Shown: positions 1 through 9,407 of the stretch, piece after piece
Numbering within the stretch: the stretch's first letter is position 1
Layout: every line of letters starts with the position of its first letter
Source of the DNA: CBDCUW01 sp963734865
Lineage (GTDB): Bacteria; Planctomycetota; Planctomycetia; Pirellulales; Pirellulaceae
NCBI GenBank assembly: GCA_963734865.1
Contig: CAVTIV010000007.1
Coordinates: forward strand, 434,001 to 498,000
Length of the DNA stretch: 64,000 bases
Direction: 5' to 3'
The notes under the pieces: model-generated
Databases searched by the model: none
What the model was told of the DNA's origin: nothing
What the model saw: the letters and a program-made list of their open reading frames with translations, nothing else
Program-made: the position numbers and the translations under genes

Positions 1-3000
1 GAATCGAACGGGTTTGCTTCCTGGTCCGGTGGTGGTGCTGCATCGATGGATGGAACCGTTCGCGACGATCTTTTCGGGGTCGCCACGGCATCCGGTAACT
101 ACATTGCCAACACGCTGTACAGCGTCTCCACGGCCGATGGCAGTCAAACGATCGATACGTTGTTCCCTCCCGGACGAATTGCCGGTGGCGCCGCGGAGCC
201 GGAAACTCCGCTCAGCCAAACGCGAGACGAACCGGCGACCAGCGTATCGACGCATGCGGGTGCACTTCACAAGACTCATTCACTGGCCGCATACAATTCG
301 CTCGGGACGGGCCGCGCGGTCACGGTGGTTTACGACTCGGAACGAGCCGACCCGCGGCCGATCGTTCATGCCGAGGTTCTAGACCCCTCGAGAAATATCG
401 ACTCGCCCGTGCTTGTCAGCCACCTCACTGTGTTTGGCGGCGCGGCTGCGAGTCCACTTCGCCAAGACAACACCAGTGGGCTTGCCATTCCCGCAATTCA
501 AACGGCTGACCAATACCGTTCGATCGAGACCGGACTGGATGCGGCGGGGACAGTTCACCAAATCAACGAACTCGCCGATTATCCGTCGGGACGATACGGA
601 TATACCAGCACGATGCGAATCAGTGGCGCGAATAATCTTGCCACCAGCGGCCTGACGACCAGCCTTGATGCGCAACTGGTCCACGTCAACACGATCAACA
701 GCCCGCTGGGTAGTGGCTGGGGAATCGCTGGATACCAACAACTGGTTCCTAATTTTGATGGTTCAGTATTACTGATTGATGGCGACGGCGGCGAGTCGGT
801 TTTCGAAGCGGTGGCGGGGACCAACTACTACATGGCAGCTGGTGACTTTTCCCGTCTGTATGACAACGGCGACGGCACGTTTCGACGCGTGCTGATTGAC
901 CAAACGGTCTATCAGTTCAACGCAGTTCACCAACTCGAGTCGGTCGCAGATCGCAACGGTAACGTAACCCTCTTCGATTATGACCTCGATGGTCGACTGC
1001 AACGTATCGTCGATCCCGTCGGTTTGGCCACCAGCTTTGAGTATTCCGGAGATTTCATCAGTGTCATCATTGACCCGATCAACCGTCGAACCGAATTTCA
1101 ATATGACGGCGCTGGCAATCTGATTCAAATCACAGATCCAGATACGACGACACGCGTCTTCGATTATGACCGCGAACATCGACTGATTGGCGAAACCAAC
1201 AAGAATGGTGATCACGAGCGCATCGAATACGATTTGGCCGGTCGTGTCAGTGCATTCATGCGTGCAGATGGATCCACGATTCGTTATGCCCCCGCGCAAA
1301 GTCGCGCATTCGCGCCTCCGGAATTGACCACCAATGCGGGCGCCGCTCCACCAGCTGTGTCGCTCGGACAACAGGCGATTGCCGCAGTGGCGGATGCCAA
1401 TGGCAACGTCACCTCCACGCGTCTCGATCGGGCGGGTCAGACGATCACAGAATCCGATGGCAGCGGCGAACTGCCCAGCTTTGTTCGCAACACCGATAAC
1501 CGCATTACGGAAGTCACCGACGGCCGCGGCAACAAGACCTTTCTGACCTACGACGACCGCGGTAACGTCACTAGCGTTTCCGACCCGATCGCCAGGGGTC
1601 CGGCGAACACATCGCTGTTCCAGAATCGCGTCTATCGAACAGGCGATGATCCGACGCAAGTCATCGCCCACGATATCAACGCCGACGGTTGGATCGATGC
1701 GTTGGTTGCCGACGAGGGCAGTGGCACCGTGGTCATTCATCCCGGACGGGGTGACGGCACGTTCGATTCACCTGGCCAGATCGCTGTCGGATCGGTCCGA
1801 TCACTCGTCGTCGCCGACATCAACGCCGACGGACTTGATGACATCGCGACGGCGAACTCCAATGGCACGTTGTCGATCGTGCTTGCTTTGACCGCCGGTC
1901 AGTTCGCCGATGCCGTGGATCTACCGATTAGCGGACTGCCAAACTCAATCGCTGCCGCCGACTTGAACGGTGACGACGACATCGACCTGATTGTGCTCAG
2001 TCGAGCCGTCAATGGTGTCGACGTGCTGCTTGGCAACGGTGACGGTACGTTCGCCGATCCGATCAACTATGCTGTGTCTTCCGGAGCGGTAAGCTTCACG
2101 TACGGTGACCTCGATTCCGATGGCATCCTTGACATCGTCACGGCGAATCGCACCGCGATCGACAATATCAGCGTGCTGCACGGGTTAGGTGATGGGACTT
2201 TTTCAGCCACCGTCGATTCAACGATCGCGACTGCAGAGCTGATTGCCATACGGCTTGGTGATGCCGATCAAGACGGAAATCTTGACCTGCTGGCCAGCGA
2301 CGGTGATTCCGCCGTTTGGATCGCCGCGGGTCTCGGCGACGGCAACTTCGCACCGCCTAACAAACATGATTTTATGTTTCCGTTCAGCGGCACACCAACC
2401 GATCCACCGACTTCGATCCTCGAGCTCAGCGATATCAACGTCGACGGAAACGTTGATCTCATCGTCGCACAACCGTCGAGTGGCGGATTCAATACGTTCC
2501 TGGGAAACGGCGAAGGGGACTTCACGTCAAGCGAAGCGGTGTTCCTGGGCGGCAACTTGTCGTCATTGACGTCGGCCGATTTCAATGCCGACAAGAACCA
2601 GGATGTGATTGTGGTCAACCAGGACGGCAGGTTCGTGTCGGTCAAGCTCTCCTTAGGTGAGGGAAGGTTCATCGACGACACCGGATCGGTCGCGATTGGC
2701 ATCATTTTCGACGCCCCACCCGATGGATTGGAGGCGGTGGATATTGATGGCGATTCGCTGGTCGACCTGATTGCATATTCTGGCGCTGACAGCTCGGTTA
2801 CGGTGTTCCGTAACGACGGGATTGGAGCCTTCGATACACCCTCGATCATCCACACCGATTCCCCGCCCACAAGCGTCCAACTGCGTGACTTCGACGACGA
2901 CGGAAAAATCGATTACCTGACTTTGCAGCCCTCTACCAATGAACTTCAATTGCTATTCGGCGATGGTACCGCATCGGCGGACGGTGTGAGCATCACCGTT

Positions 3001-6000
3001 GGTACGGTCGACCAACCATCAAGTGCCGAAGTCGGCGATTTTGATCGCGACGGAATTGCTGACATGGTGGTCGCTGGTGCGAGTGAGTTTCATGTCTTGA
3101 TCGGGGATGGTACTCGCGGCTTTGTACCCGCCACACCCGTGAGTCTCGCGGCGCCGGCATCACAGATTGTCGTCGGCGACTTCAACGGCGACGGAAATCC
3201 CGATCTCGCCCTGGGCGGATCTTCGCCGTCCGAAACCTACGTCTCCATCCGCTTGGGGATCGGTGATGGATCATTCGCAAACGCTGAGAACTATTCCGTC
3301 GGCGGGAAGGGAACACTTCCCGAGCCGCTGTCGGACCTGCTGACATTCGATGCAAATGGTGATGGCAACCTCGATCTGATTGCCACAGATCCTTCAACGG
3401 ACTCACTGCGGGTGTTGATCGGCACGGGTGATGGTACGTTTGCTGCGGCCATTGCTACACCCGTGGGTGATAACCCCGTGGACGTCTCGGTCGTTGATCT
3501 GAATGGCGATGGTGTCTCGGATGTGGCGGTGGCGGCATCTGCCGATGGCATGGCGAATGTTTTGCTGGGTGTCGGTGACGGCACGTTCATCGATCGGCAA
3601 GATTACTTCATTGGCCCCAATTCCGTAGGCATTGCCCTAATTGACGTACTAGCGAATGGATCACCCAATATTTACTCGGCCGGATTCGGATCGAACTTCT
3701 TGGTCACCATACAAAGCAAATCTGATTCGACCACCTCTGGGAAGGCCAAAGTTCTTGAATACGATCCGCAATTCAGTCAGGTAACTCGATTGGTCGATGA
3801 ACTCGGCAACGAAACGTTGATTGTCATTGATCCGGTCAACGGGAATGCCCTTTCGATGACTCGCGTCATCGGCGAGGTGGGCGGCGATGACGACTTGGTC
3901 ACTGAATACAGCTATACGACCCGCGGCCAAATCGACACGGTAACCGATCCACTTGGTCGCGTCACCGATTATGACTATGACCTCGACGGTCGATTGATCG
4001 CGACGACCTTCGCGGTGGGTTCCGTCGATCAGGCGACACGAGCCATGCAATATGATGCCGCGGGTAATCTGACGGCCATGATCGATGAACTCGGGCATCA
4101 GACAGAATACCAGTTCGACGTGCTGAACCGGCTTGTCGTCTCCACCGATCCCGACCCCGATGGTGCTGGACCGCTTCCGCCGCAAACTCGAACATACACC
4201 TATGATGATTACGGCAACGTCGTCATGATCAAGGATGCACTCAGTGGATCGATCGAATACCAGTATGACGACGAGCATCGCCTGATTACAAAGACCGACT
4301 CGGACGGTAACTCTTGGAGATACGTTTACGACGAAACTGGCAATCTGCGTGACATGATCGATCGCCTCGACCGCCGAACATCGTACAGCTATGACGACCG
4401 CAATCGCATCAGTACAACAATCGACCCTGCCGGAGCGGTCCAGAGATACTTGTACGACGCCGACGACAATCCGGTGCGACGCTTCGACAAGAATGGCAAC
4501 GTGTGGCTGACCGAGTATGACGCCCGCAATCGTATCGTTCGTGAAATCGATCCGCTCGGTCACTCGACAAGCATGGTTTACGACCGCGCCGATAACGTCA
4601 TTGCGACGAGCGATTCGCTGTCACGGCGCACCGAGTTTGAGTACGACGATGCGTATCGACTCCTATCGCTAACAGAACCGGATCCCGATGGTCCTCGTGG
4701 GCCACTTGAATCGCCGGTTTATTCGTTCGGTTACGATCAAGCCAGCAACCAAACGTTGCGGACCGATCCGCTCGGGAATCAGGTCGTGACGCTTTATGAC
4801 GCCAGGAATCGTCCGGTAATGGAGACGCTGACCGATCCCGACGGTAGCGGACCTCTGCCGTCGCCGGTCTATCGGTTTGACTATGACGACGCGAATCGAT
4901 TGATCGAGGTGCTCGACCCGATCTCACGTTTGACGACCTATGTCTATGACGATTTGAATCGTTTGGTCAGCACGCGTCTGCCAGATCCCGACGGACCAGG
5001 CCCCGATCGTGTGCCGACGATTGTCAACTCGTACGACGTCGCTGGCAATCTCGTTGCAACCGTCGATCCGCTCGGCAATATGACGACGTACGTCTATGAC
5101 AGTCTGTACCGACTGGACCGACGCATCGACCCCGATCCTGATGGCGCGGGCCCCCTTCTGTCGCCCGTCACAACTTTCACCTACGACGCCGAGAGCCAGT
5201 TGACTTCAGTGACCGATCCGCTGATGCGAACGGTCGTCTACCAATACGACCCACTCGGCCGGGTGATCTCCGAAACGTACCCGGACCCCGATGGCGCCGG
5301 ACCTGATTCCAGTCCCGTCGTTTCGCACACCTATGACCTGGTCGGCAATCGCCTGTCAACCACGGACCCGCTCGGAAACGTCACGCGATTCGAGTATGAC
5401 GGCGACGATCGGATGGTCCGACTCATCTCGCCCGATCCCGATGGACCTGAGGGAATCGATCCCAATCCGGTCACGTCGTTCGTCTACGATGCTGCGGACC
5501 AGTTGCTCGACACGATCGACCCGCTCGGTCGCATCATGTCCTACGAATACGACGACCTTGGTCGCGTGATCCGCGAGACTTACGCCGACCCCGATGGCGA
5601 TGGGCCGCTCGCTGCACCCGTCATGACCTACGTCTTCGACGCAATCGGAAATGAAGTGTCGATGACCGATGCACTCGGCAACACGACCGACTATGTCTTC
5701 GACCATCTCTATCGCCGCACCGACGTCATGCTTCCCGACCCCGATGGAGTTTCGGGTCCGCAAGGGCGGCCGACGACTCACGTCGACTATGACATCGTCA
5801 ATCGACCCATTGCTGCGACCGATCCGCTGGGCAGAAGAACGGAATTCTTTTACGATCCGCTCGATCGTATCGTCCGTGAAGTGTATCCCGATCCGGATGG
5901 CGCAGGCCCGCTCGCGTCGCCCGAAATGAGCTATCGTTTTGATCTCGTCGGAAATCGACAATCGATGACCGATGCCGTGGGCAGCGTGACGAACTTTGCA

Positions 6001-8892
6001 TACGACAATCTGTACCGATTGACGTCGATGCTGGAAGCCGATCCCGATGGACCCAGCGGCCCTCTTGCATCGCCCGTTACCTCTTATACCTACGACGTGG
6101 CCAGCCAATTGCGTACGGTCTCGGATCCACTTGGCCGTACGCTCACCAACGATTACGACAATCTCGGCCGAGTGATTCGCGCAATCGATCCCGATCCCGA
6201 TGCCGACGGACCGCTCTCGGCGCCCGTAACGACCTACGTGTTTGATCTTGTCGGTAATCAGTTGTCGATGACGGATCCCATAGGGCATGTGACACGGTAC
6301 TCCTACGACGACCTTTACCGTCGCGTATCGCAAGTCAATGAAGACCTTGACGGACCACTGGGTGCACTTGGCAATCCGCAGACGACCTACACCTACGATC
6401 TTGTTGGCAATCTGACCAAACTGACCGATCCGCTGGGTAACACGACGCGTTGGCAATTCGACAACCTCGATCGAAACATCCGCGAGACAATCACGCTCGA
6501 CGGCGCCGATGTCGCAAGGTCGAATGACTACGACGCGATGGGCAATCTGATCCGAAAGACCGACCGTAACGATCGAGTCATCGAGTACGACTATGACGCA
6601 ATCTATCGCCCCATCTCGGAGCGCTGGCTCGACGAGAACCTGAATACGATTCATACGATCGGCACGGTGTTTGATGAGGCCAACCAGATTCTCGCCTCCG
6701 ACGACGACACATCTGGATCTCGCTATGTCTACGCCTACGACCGACTGGGCCGCATCGTCTCTTCGACCGTCAACAACGGCGGCTCGGAACTTGTCGTATC
6801 GAGCGATTATGACGCACAGAGTCGACGAATTTCGCAAACGATGAGCATCGCCGGGGTCGGTGACCATCGAAACGATTACGGCTACGACTCGCTCCATCGC
6901 CTCACCAGCCTGGTGCAGACTGGGGTCGGCGGCCTCCCGGTCGCCGACAAACGATTCGATTTTGACTATAACGCGGCCAGCCAACTCGTTTCCATCGATC
7001 GCTACTCAGACCTGATCGGATCGACTTTGATCAGCTCAAGTCGGTATGCCTATGACGGACAAGCGCGAATGGCCGCTCTGCAGCATAGCGATTCATCCGC
7101 CGCTTCGATTGCCGGCTACACCTTCACGTACGATGTCGCCAGCAGGATCGTCGACGTCGATAGTGTGGTCGATGGACCATCACGCTACGGCTATGACAAT
7201 GGCGACCAATTGACCGATGCGACTCATGCATCGCAGTCGGACGAGGCCTACCAGTACGACGAGAATGGAAACCGAACGCTGCTCGGATACCAAACCGGTC
7301 AATACAACCGCCTGCTGTCGGACGGCCAGTTCGACTATCAATACGACAACGAGGGCAATCGCATCCTGCGGACGAACATCAACACCGGTGCCGTAACCGA
7401 GTATTCGTGGGACCATCGTAATCGCTTGGTCACGCTCACCGACCGAGACACCCCATCGGGCGCCGCCAACCAATTCGTCAAACATCGATACGATGCGTTC
7501 AACCGCTGGATCAGCACGAGCATCGACAGCGATGGGGATGGGCCCGTTCCCGAGGTGATCACACGGTACGAATACGATGGCAATCACATTGCGTTGCGGC
7601 GAGACGCGACCGGTGACGCCACCGATCGATACGCCTGGGGCGTGATGATCGACCAGATTCTCTCCGAAGAAGACGCCGCAACCGGGGAAACGGCCTATCC
7701 GCTTGGCGATCACTTGGGCACGGTCCGCGACATCACCGATGCGTCTGGCAATGTCGTCAACCACATCCAATACGACAGCTATGGAAACGTCAAAAGCGAA
7801 ACGGACGCGACGATCGAAATGCTGTTCGGCTACACCGGCAAACCGCTCGACGAATCGACCGGACTGCAAAACAATCGCCACCGCTGGTACGATGCCCAGG
7901 TCGGTCGTTGGACCAGCGAAGATTCGATCGGCTTCGCGGCCGGCGATACCAATCTAAACCGATACGCCGGCAACCGCCCGACGACCGCGATCGACCCGAC
8001 CGGCCAAGTCATCTTCGTCGTCCACGGCATCAACAACCGAAATATCGATGAAATCCAAGCCGTAACGGACATCCTGGGCGGAGAGGGGAGCAAGCGGCAG
8101 GAGGTCGTGCATTTCATCTACGGTCGCGGAAGAGATCCGGAGGACAATTTCAAATACCCACACGAGCCGACTGCCAAGGATGCCTGGCAAAACATCCGTT
8201 CACCGCTCAACCAAGCCGCCGGCCGGGAACTCGCCCGAATCATCAACATGACCCAGATCAGCATGAACGCGAGCGGCATCAAGGAACCGATTCACGTGAT
8301 TGGATACAGCAACGGCAGCAACGTCGTCTACGAGATGGGAAAGCATCTCCAGGAGAAAGTGGACACGACGCTGATCATTGGCGGCAGCATCAAAAAGTTC
8401 GCGAATCAGAATCGGTTGGCAGAGAAGACCGACAATCTGCATATCATTTACAGTCCCGCCGATGGGGCCACCAAACTGTCCTGGGGCGTTGGGAATAGCG
8501 GAACTTATGTGAACTACGATCACGTCCCCAACATCCTGCAACAGAAGGTTCTCAACGTCTTTCATTCGCTGAACGAAGCCAGAAGTTCCCATCCGTTGAT
8601 GACCGCCGAAAGCGACACGCTCGTCCGTGGCAAAGTGGGAATATTTACAGAGGGATGGAAGTACGACCTGCTCGGCTTTGCCGATTCGTTCACGTACGAC
8701 GAAGAGGGATTCACCTACGCGACCAGTTGGTTGACGCAGTACATGGCGGAAAAATATTACGCGCCACTCCTAGGACTCGGTTTCGGTGAAGACAATCGCT
8801 TTTCGCGTACCGGAATGTTGCCCAATGGCGTACGATACAACAAGTGTGACACTGACCCGATTGAATATGTCTATTCGTATTTCGGTGAGTAG
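1..8892 (+). CDS. Giant YD-repeat (RHS) protein with FG-GAP propeller block and alpha/beta-hydrolase C-terminus; 5' end outside window
   Basis: Very large protein expected to be exported; at least 2963 residues. The frame is open from base 1, so the real start lies upstream and the ATG at 46 is probably internal (numbers here count from it). Order: RHS-type region with scattered YD motifs (about 1-525); thirteen FG-GAP/VCBS-like units with D-x-[DN]-x-[DN]-G loops (about 530-1215); long YD-repeat block (about 1225-2590); RHS core-type end with LGDHLGTVR, YDSYGNV and the RYAGNRP...DPTGQ boundary (to about 2654). RHS shells typically enclose a variable C-terminal effector, and here residues 2655-2948 look like an alpha/beta hydrolase: HG oxyanion strand (2660-2661), nucleophile elbow GYSNG (Ser2755), Asp2806 and His2826 as possible triad. 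A small gene follows 26 bases later. Family is certain; the toxin role and lipase-type chemistry are inference. Confidence 0.9.
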   Translation, partial: ESNGFASWSGGGAASMDGTVRDDLFGVATASGNYIANTLYSVSTADGSQTIDTLFPPGRIAGGAAEPETPLSQTRDEPATSVSTHAGALHKTHSLAAYNSLGTGRAVTVVYDSERADPRPIVHAEVLDPSRNIDSPVLVSHLTVFGGAAASPLRQDNTSGLAIPAIQTADQYRSIETGLDAAGTVHQINELADYPSGRYGYTSTMRISGANNLATSGLTTSLDAQLVHVNTINSPLGSGWGIAGYQQLVPNFDGSVLLIDGDGGESVFEAVAGTNYYMAAGDFSRLYDNGDGTFRRVLIDQTVYQFNAVHQLESVADRNGNVTLFDYDLDGRLQRIVDPVGLATSFEYSGDFISVIIDPINRRTEFQYDGAGNLIQITDPDTTTRVFDYDREHRLIGETNKNGDHERIEYDLAGRVSAFMRADGSTIRYAPAQSRAFAPPELTTNAGAAPPAVSLGQQAIAAVADANGNVTSTRLDRAGQTITESDGSGELPSFVRNTDNRITEVTDGRGNKTFLTYDDRGNVTSVSDPIARGPANTSLFQNRVYRTGDDPTQVIAHDINADGWIDALVADEGSGTVVIHPGRGDGTFDSPGQIAVGSVRSLVVADINADGLDDIATANSNGTLSIVLALTAGQFADAVDLPISGLPNSIAAADLNGDDDIDLIVLSRAVNGVDVLLGNGDGTFADPINYAVSSGAVSFTYGDLDSDGILDIVTANRTAIDNISVLHGLGDGTFSATVDSTIATAELIAIRLGDADQDGNLDLLASDGDSAVWIAAGLGDGNFAPPNKHDFMFPFSGTPTDPPTSILELSDINVDGNVDLIVAQPSSGGFNTFLGNGEGDFTSSEAVFLGGNLSSLTSADFNADKNQDVIVVNQDGRFVSVKLSLGEGRFIDDTGSVAIGIIFDAPPDGLEAVDIDGDSLVDLIAYSGADSSVTVFRNDGIGAFDTPSIIHTDSPPTSVQLRDFDDDGKIDYLTLQPSTNELQLLFGDGTASADGVSITVGTVDQPSSAEVGDFDRDGIADMVVAGASEFHVLIGDGTRGFVPATPVSLAAPASQIVVGDFNGDGNPDLALGGSSPSETYVSIRLGIGDGSFANAENYSVGGKGTLPEPLSDLLTFDANGDGNLDLIATDPSTDSLRVLIGTGDGTFAAAIATPVGDNPVDVSVVDLNGDGVSDVAVAASADGMANVLLGVGDGTFIDRQDYFIGPNSVGIALIDVLANGSPNIYSAGFGSNFLVTIQSKSDSTTSGKAKVLEYDPQFSQVTRLVDELGNETLIVIDPVNGNALSMTRVIGEVGGDDDLVTEYSYTTRGQIDTVTDPLGRVTDYDYDLDGRLIATTFAVGSVDQATRAMQYDAAGNLTAMIDELGHQTEYQFDVLNRLVVSTDPDPDGAGPLPPQTRTYTYDDYGNVVMIKDALSGSIEYQYDDEHRLITKTDSDGNSWRYVYDETGNLRDMIDRLDRRTSYSYDDRNRISTTIDPAGAVQRYLYDADDNPVRRFDKNGNVWLTEYDARNRIVREIDPLGHSTSMVYDRADNVIATSDSLSRRTEFEYDDAYRLLSLTEPDPDGPRGPLESPVYSFGYDQASNQTLRTDPLGNQVVTLYDARNRPVMETLTDPDGSGPLPSPVYRFDYDDANRLIEVLDPISRLTTYVYDDLNRLVSTRLPDPDGPGPDRVPTIVNSYDVAGNLVATVDPLGNMTTYVYDSLYRLDRRIDPDPDGAGPLLSPVTTFTYDAESQLTSVTDPLMRTVVYQYDPLGRVISETYPDPDGAGPDSSPVVSHTYDLVGNRLSTTDPLGNVTRFEYDGDDRMVRLISPDPDGPEGIDPNPVTSFVYDAADQLLDTIDPLGRIMSYEYDDLGRVIRETYADPDGDGPLAAPVMTYVFDAIGNEVSMTDALGNTTDYVFDHLYRRTDVMLPDPDGVSGPQGRPTTHVDYDIVNRPIAATDPLGRRTEFFYDPLDRIVREVYPDPDGAGPLASPEMSYRFDLVGNRQSMTDAVGSVTNFAYDNLYRLTSMLEADPDGPSGPLASPVTSYTYDVASQLRTVSDPLGRTLTNDYDNLGRVIRAIDPDPDADGPLSAPVTTYVFDLVGNQLSMTDPIGHVTRYSYDDLYRRVSQVNEDLDGPLGALGNPQTTYTYDLVGNLTKLTDPLGNTTRWQFDNLDRNIRETITLDGADVARSNDYDAMGNLIRKTDRNDRVIEYDYDAIYRPISERWLDENLNTIHTIGTVFDEANQILASDDDTSGSRYVYAYDRLGRIVSSTVNNGGSELVVSSDYDAQSRRISQTMSIAGVGDHRNDYGYDSLHRLTSLVQTGVGGLPVADKRFDFDYNAASQLVSIDRYSDLIGSTLISSSRYAYDGQARMAALQHSDSSAASIAGYTFTYDVASRIVDVDSVVDGPSRYGYDNGDQLTDATHASQSDEAYQYDENGNRTLLGYQTGQYNRLLSDGQFDYQYDNEGNRILRTNINTGAVTEYSWDHRNRLVTLTDRDTPSGAANQFVKHRYDAFNRWISTSIDSDGDGPVPEVITRYEYDGNHIALRRDATGDATDRYAWGVMIDQILSEEDAATGETAYPLGDHLGTVRDITDASGNVVNHIQYDSYGNVKSETDATIEMLFGYTGKPLDESTGLQNNRHRWYDAQVGRWTSEDSIGFAAGDTNLNRYAGNRPTTAIDPTGQVIFVVHGINNRNIDEIQAVTDILGGEGSKRQEVVHFIYGRGRDPEDNFKYPHEPTAKDAWQNIRSPLNQAAGRELARIINMTQISMNASGIKEPIHVIGYSNGSNVVYEMGKHLQEKVDTTLIIGGSIKKFANQNRLAEKTDNLHIIYSPADGATKLSWGVGNSGTYVNYDHVPNILQQKVLNVFHSLNEARSSHPLMTAESDTLVRGKVGIFTEGWKYDLLGFADSFTYDEEGFTYATSWLTQYMAEKYYAPLLGLGFGEDNRFSRTGMLPNGVRYNKCDTDPIEYVYSYFGE
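1630..3700 (+). repeat. FG-GAP/VCBS-like repeat block inside the RHS gene
   Basis: About thirteen degenerate units of roughly 45-55 residues, each with an Asp-rich calcium-loop motif (DINADGWID, DLDSDGILD, DFNGDGNPD, DLNGDGVSD and relatives) and many with a GDGTF strand. Such units form beta-propeller blades in integrin-like and planctomycete surface proteins. The block interrupts the YD repeats: YD units occur before (to about 1570) and resume after about 3740. Units differ a lot at DNA level, so this is an old protein repeat rather than a fresh duplication. Confidence 0.85.
4675..6360 (+). repeat. Tandem YD repeats with about 150-bp period
   Basis: Within the RHS gene the coding sequence cycles with a period of about 50 codons. 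Each unit carries a PDPDG-x-GPL linker, a Y-[DE]-x-x-[GS]-N/Q strand, a DPLG turn and a Y-x-YD-x-L-x-R strand. Two unit types alternate ('LGN..T.Y.YD.LYR' and 'LGR...Y.YD.LGRVIRE'), giving a higher-order period near 300 bp. PDPDG-like linkers recur at about 4678, 4837, 4980, 5130, 5281, 5431, 5584, 5731, 5887, 6040, 6187 and 6340. The regularity suggests expansion by tandem duplication. Confidence 0.85.
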
Positions 8893-8918
8893 TCGCGACC
8901 CGCGTCGAAGGAGAGGAA

Positions 8919-9349
8919 ATGCGTCGGCAAGTCGCGGGAACGGTTGCAGTTTTTTCGTTGTTCTTCTTGGCAACGTTGGGCATATCGTATTATTTTCACA
9001 CACCAACGTCACCGTTGACCTTCGATCGCGATGCCTGGATTTCCGGTGATCGGGATACGCGAGCGAGAATGGTCGGATCCCTTCTCGAGTACCCCTTGGC
9101 TGCTCGTCCCGACGCATGTGTGCGAAGATCGTGCCCTAAAGAATCCGCGCTTTACAAAGCATCGCTCGCTGAAGTTGTCGAATTGCTTGGACCGCCGGCT
9201 ATATAAATCGTCGCGAGGCGAAGGGTATCCAGTCGAAGTGGATCAAATACTACCTGGGAAACCGGGGACATTGGCAGGGCGGCCAATTCGTGCTCCACAT
9301 TCACTTTGACGAGGATGAGCGAGTCGAATCGTTTTTCGTGGGCCGCTAG
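8919..9349 (+). CDS. Small membrane-anchored protein downstream of the RHS gene, frame broken near 9203
   Basis: Starts at ATG 8919 behind a good ribosome-binding site (AAGGAGAGG, 8908-8916), 26 bases after the RHS stop. An N-terminal hydrophobic segment (about residues 5-25) looks like a signal anchor. The first frame stops at 9206 just after ELLGPPAI; the frame shifted by one continues with NRREAKGIQSKW, YYLGNR and FVLHIHFDEDERVESFF to a stop at 9347-9349. The joined product (about 143 residues) has the layout of small BamE/SmpA-like proteins: an 'EVxELLGPP' helix, then W-x-YYLG and a final beta strand with FDEDxRV. One missing third-position base (TA[Y] between ATA and AAT) would restore the frame. 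Its position right after an RHS effector makes it a candidate immunity protein; that role is inference from position only. Confidence 0.6.
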
Positions 9350-9407
9350 ACGGCTGATTCGGGTAACGACTCTCGCTGATGGTGACATCCATCATTCAAC
9401 GTGTTTG

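Noticed and set aside
769..1740. Minus-strand open frame of 323 codons opposite the RHS N-terminus
   Set aside because: Its frame and composition follow from the plus-strand coding sequence; no start signal or motif.
5356..6984. Long minus-strand open frame (542 codons) inside the RHS gene
   Set aside because: It mirrors the repeat units of the plus-strand gene, has no ribosome-binding site and reads as low-information sequence; it is an antisense shadow.
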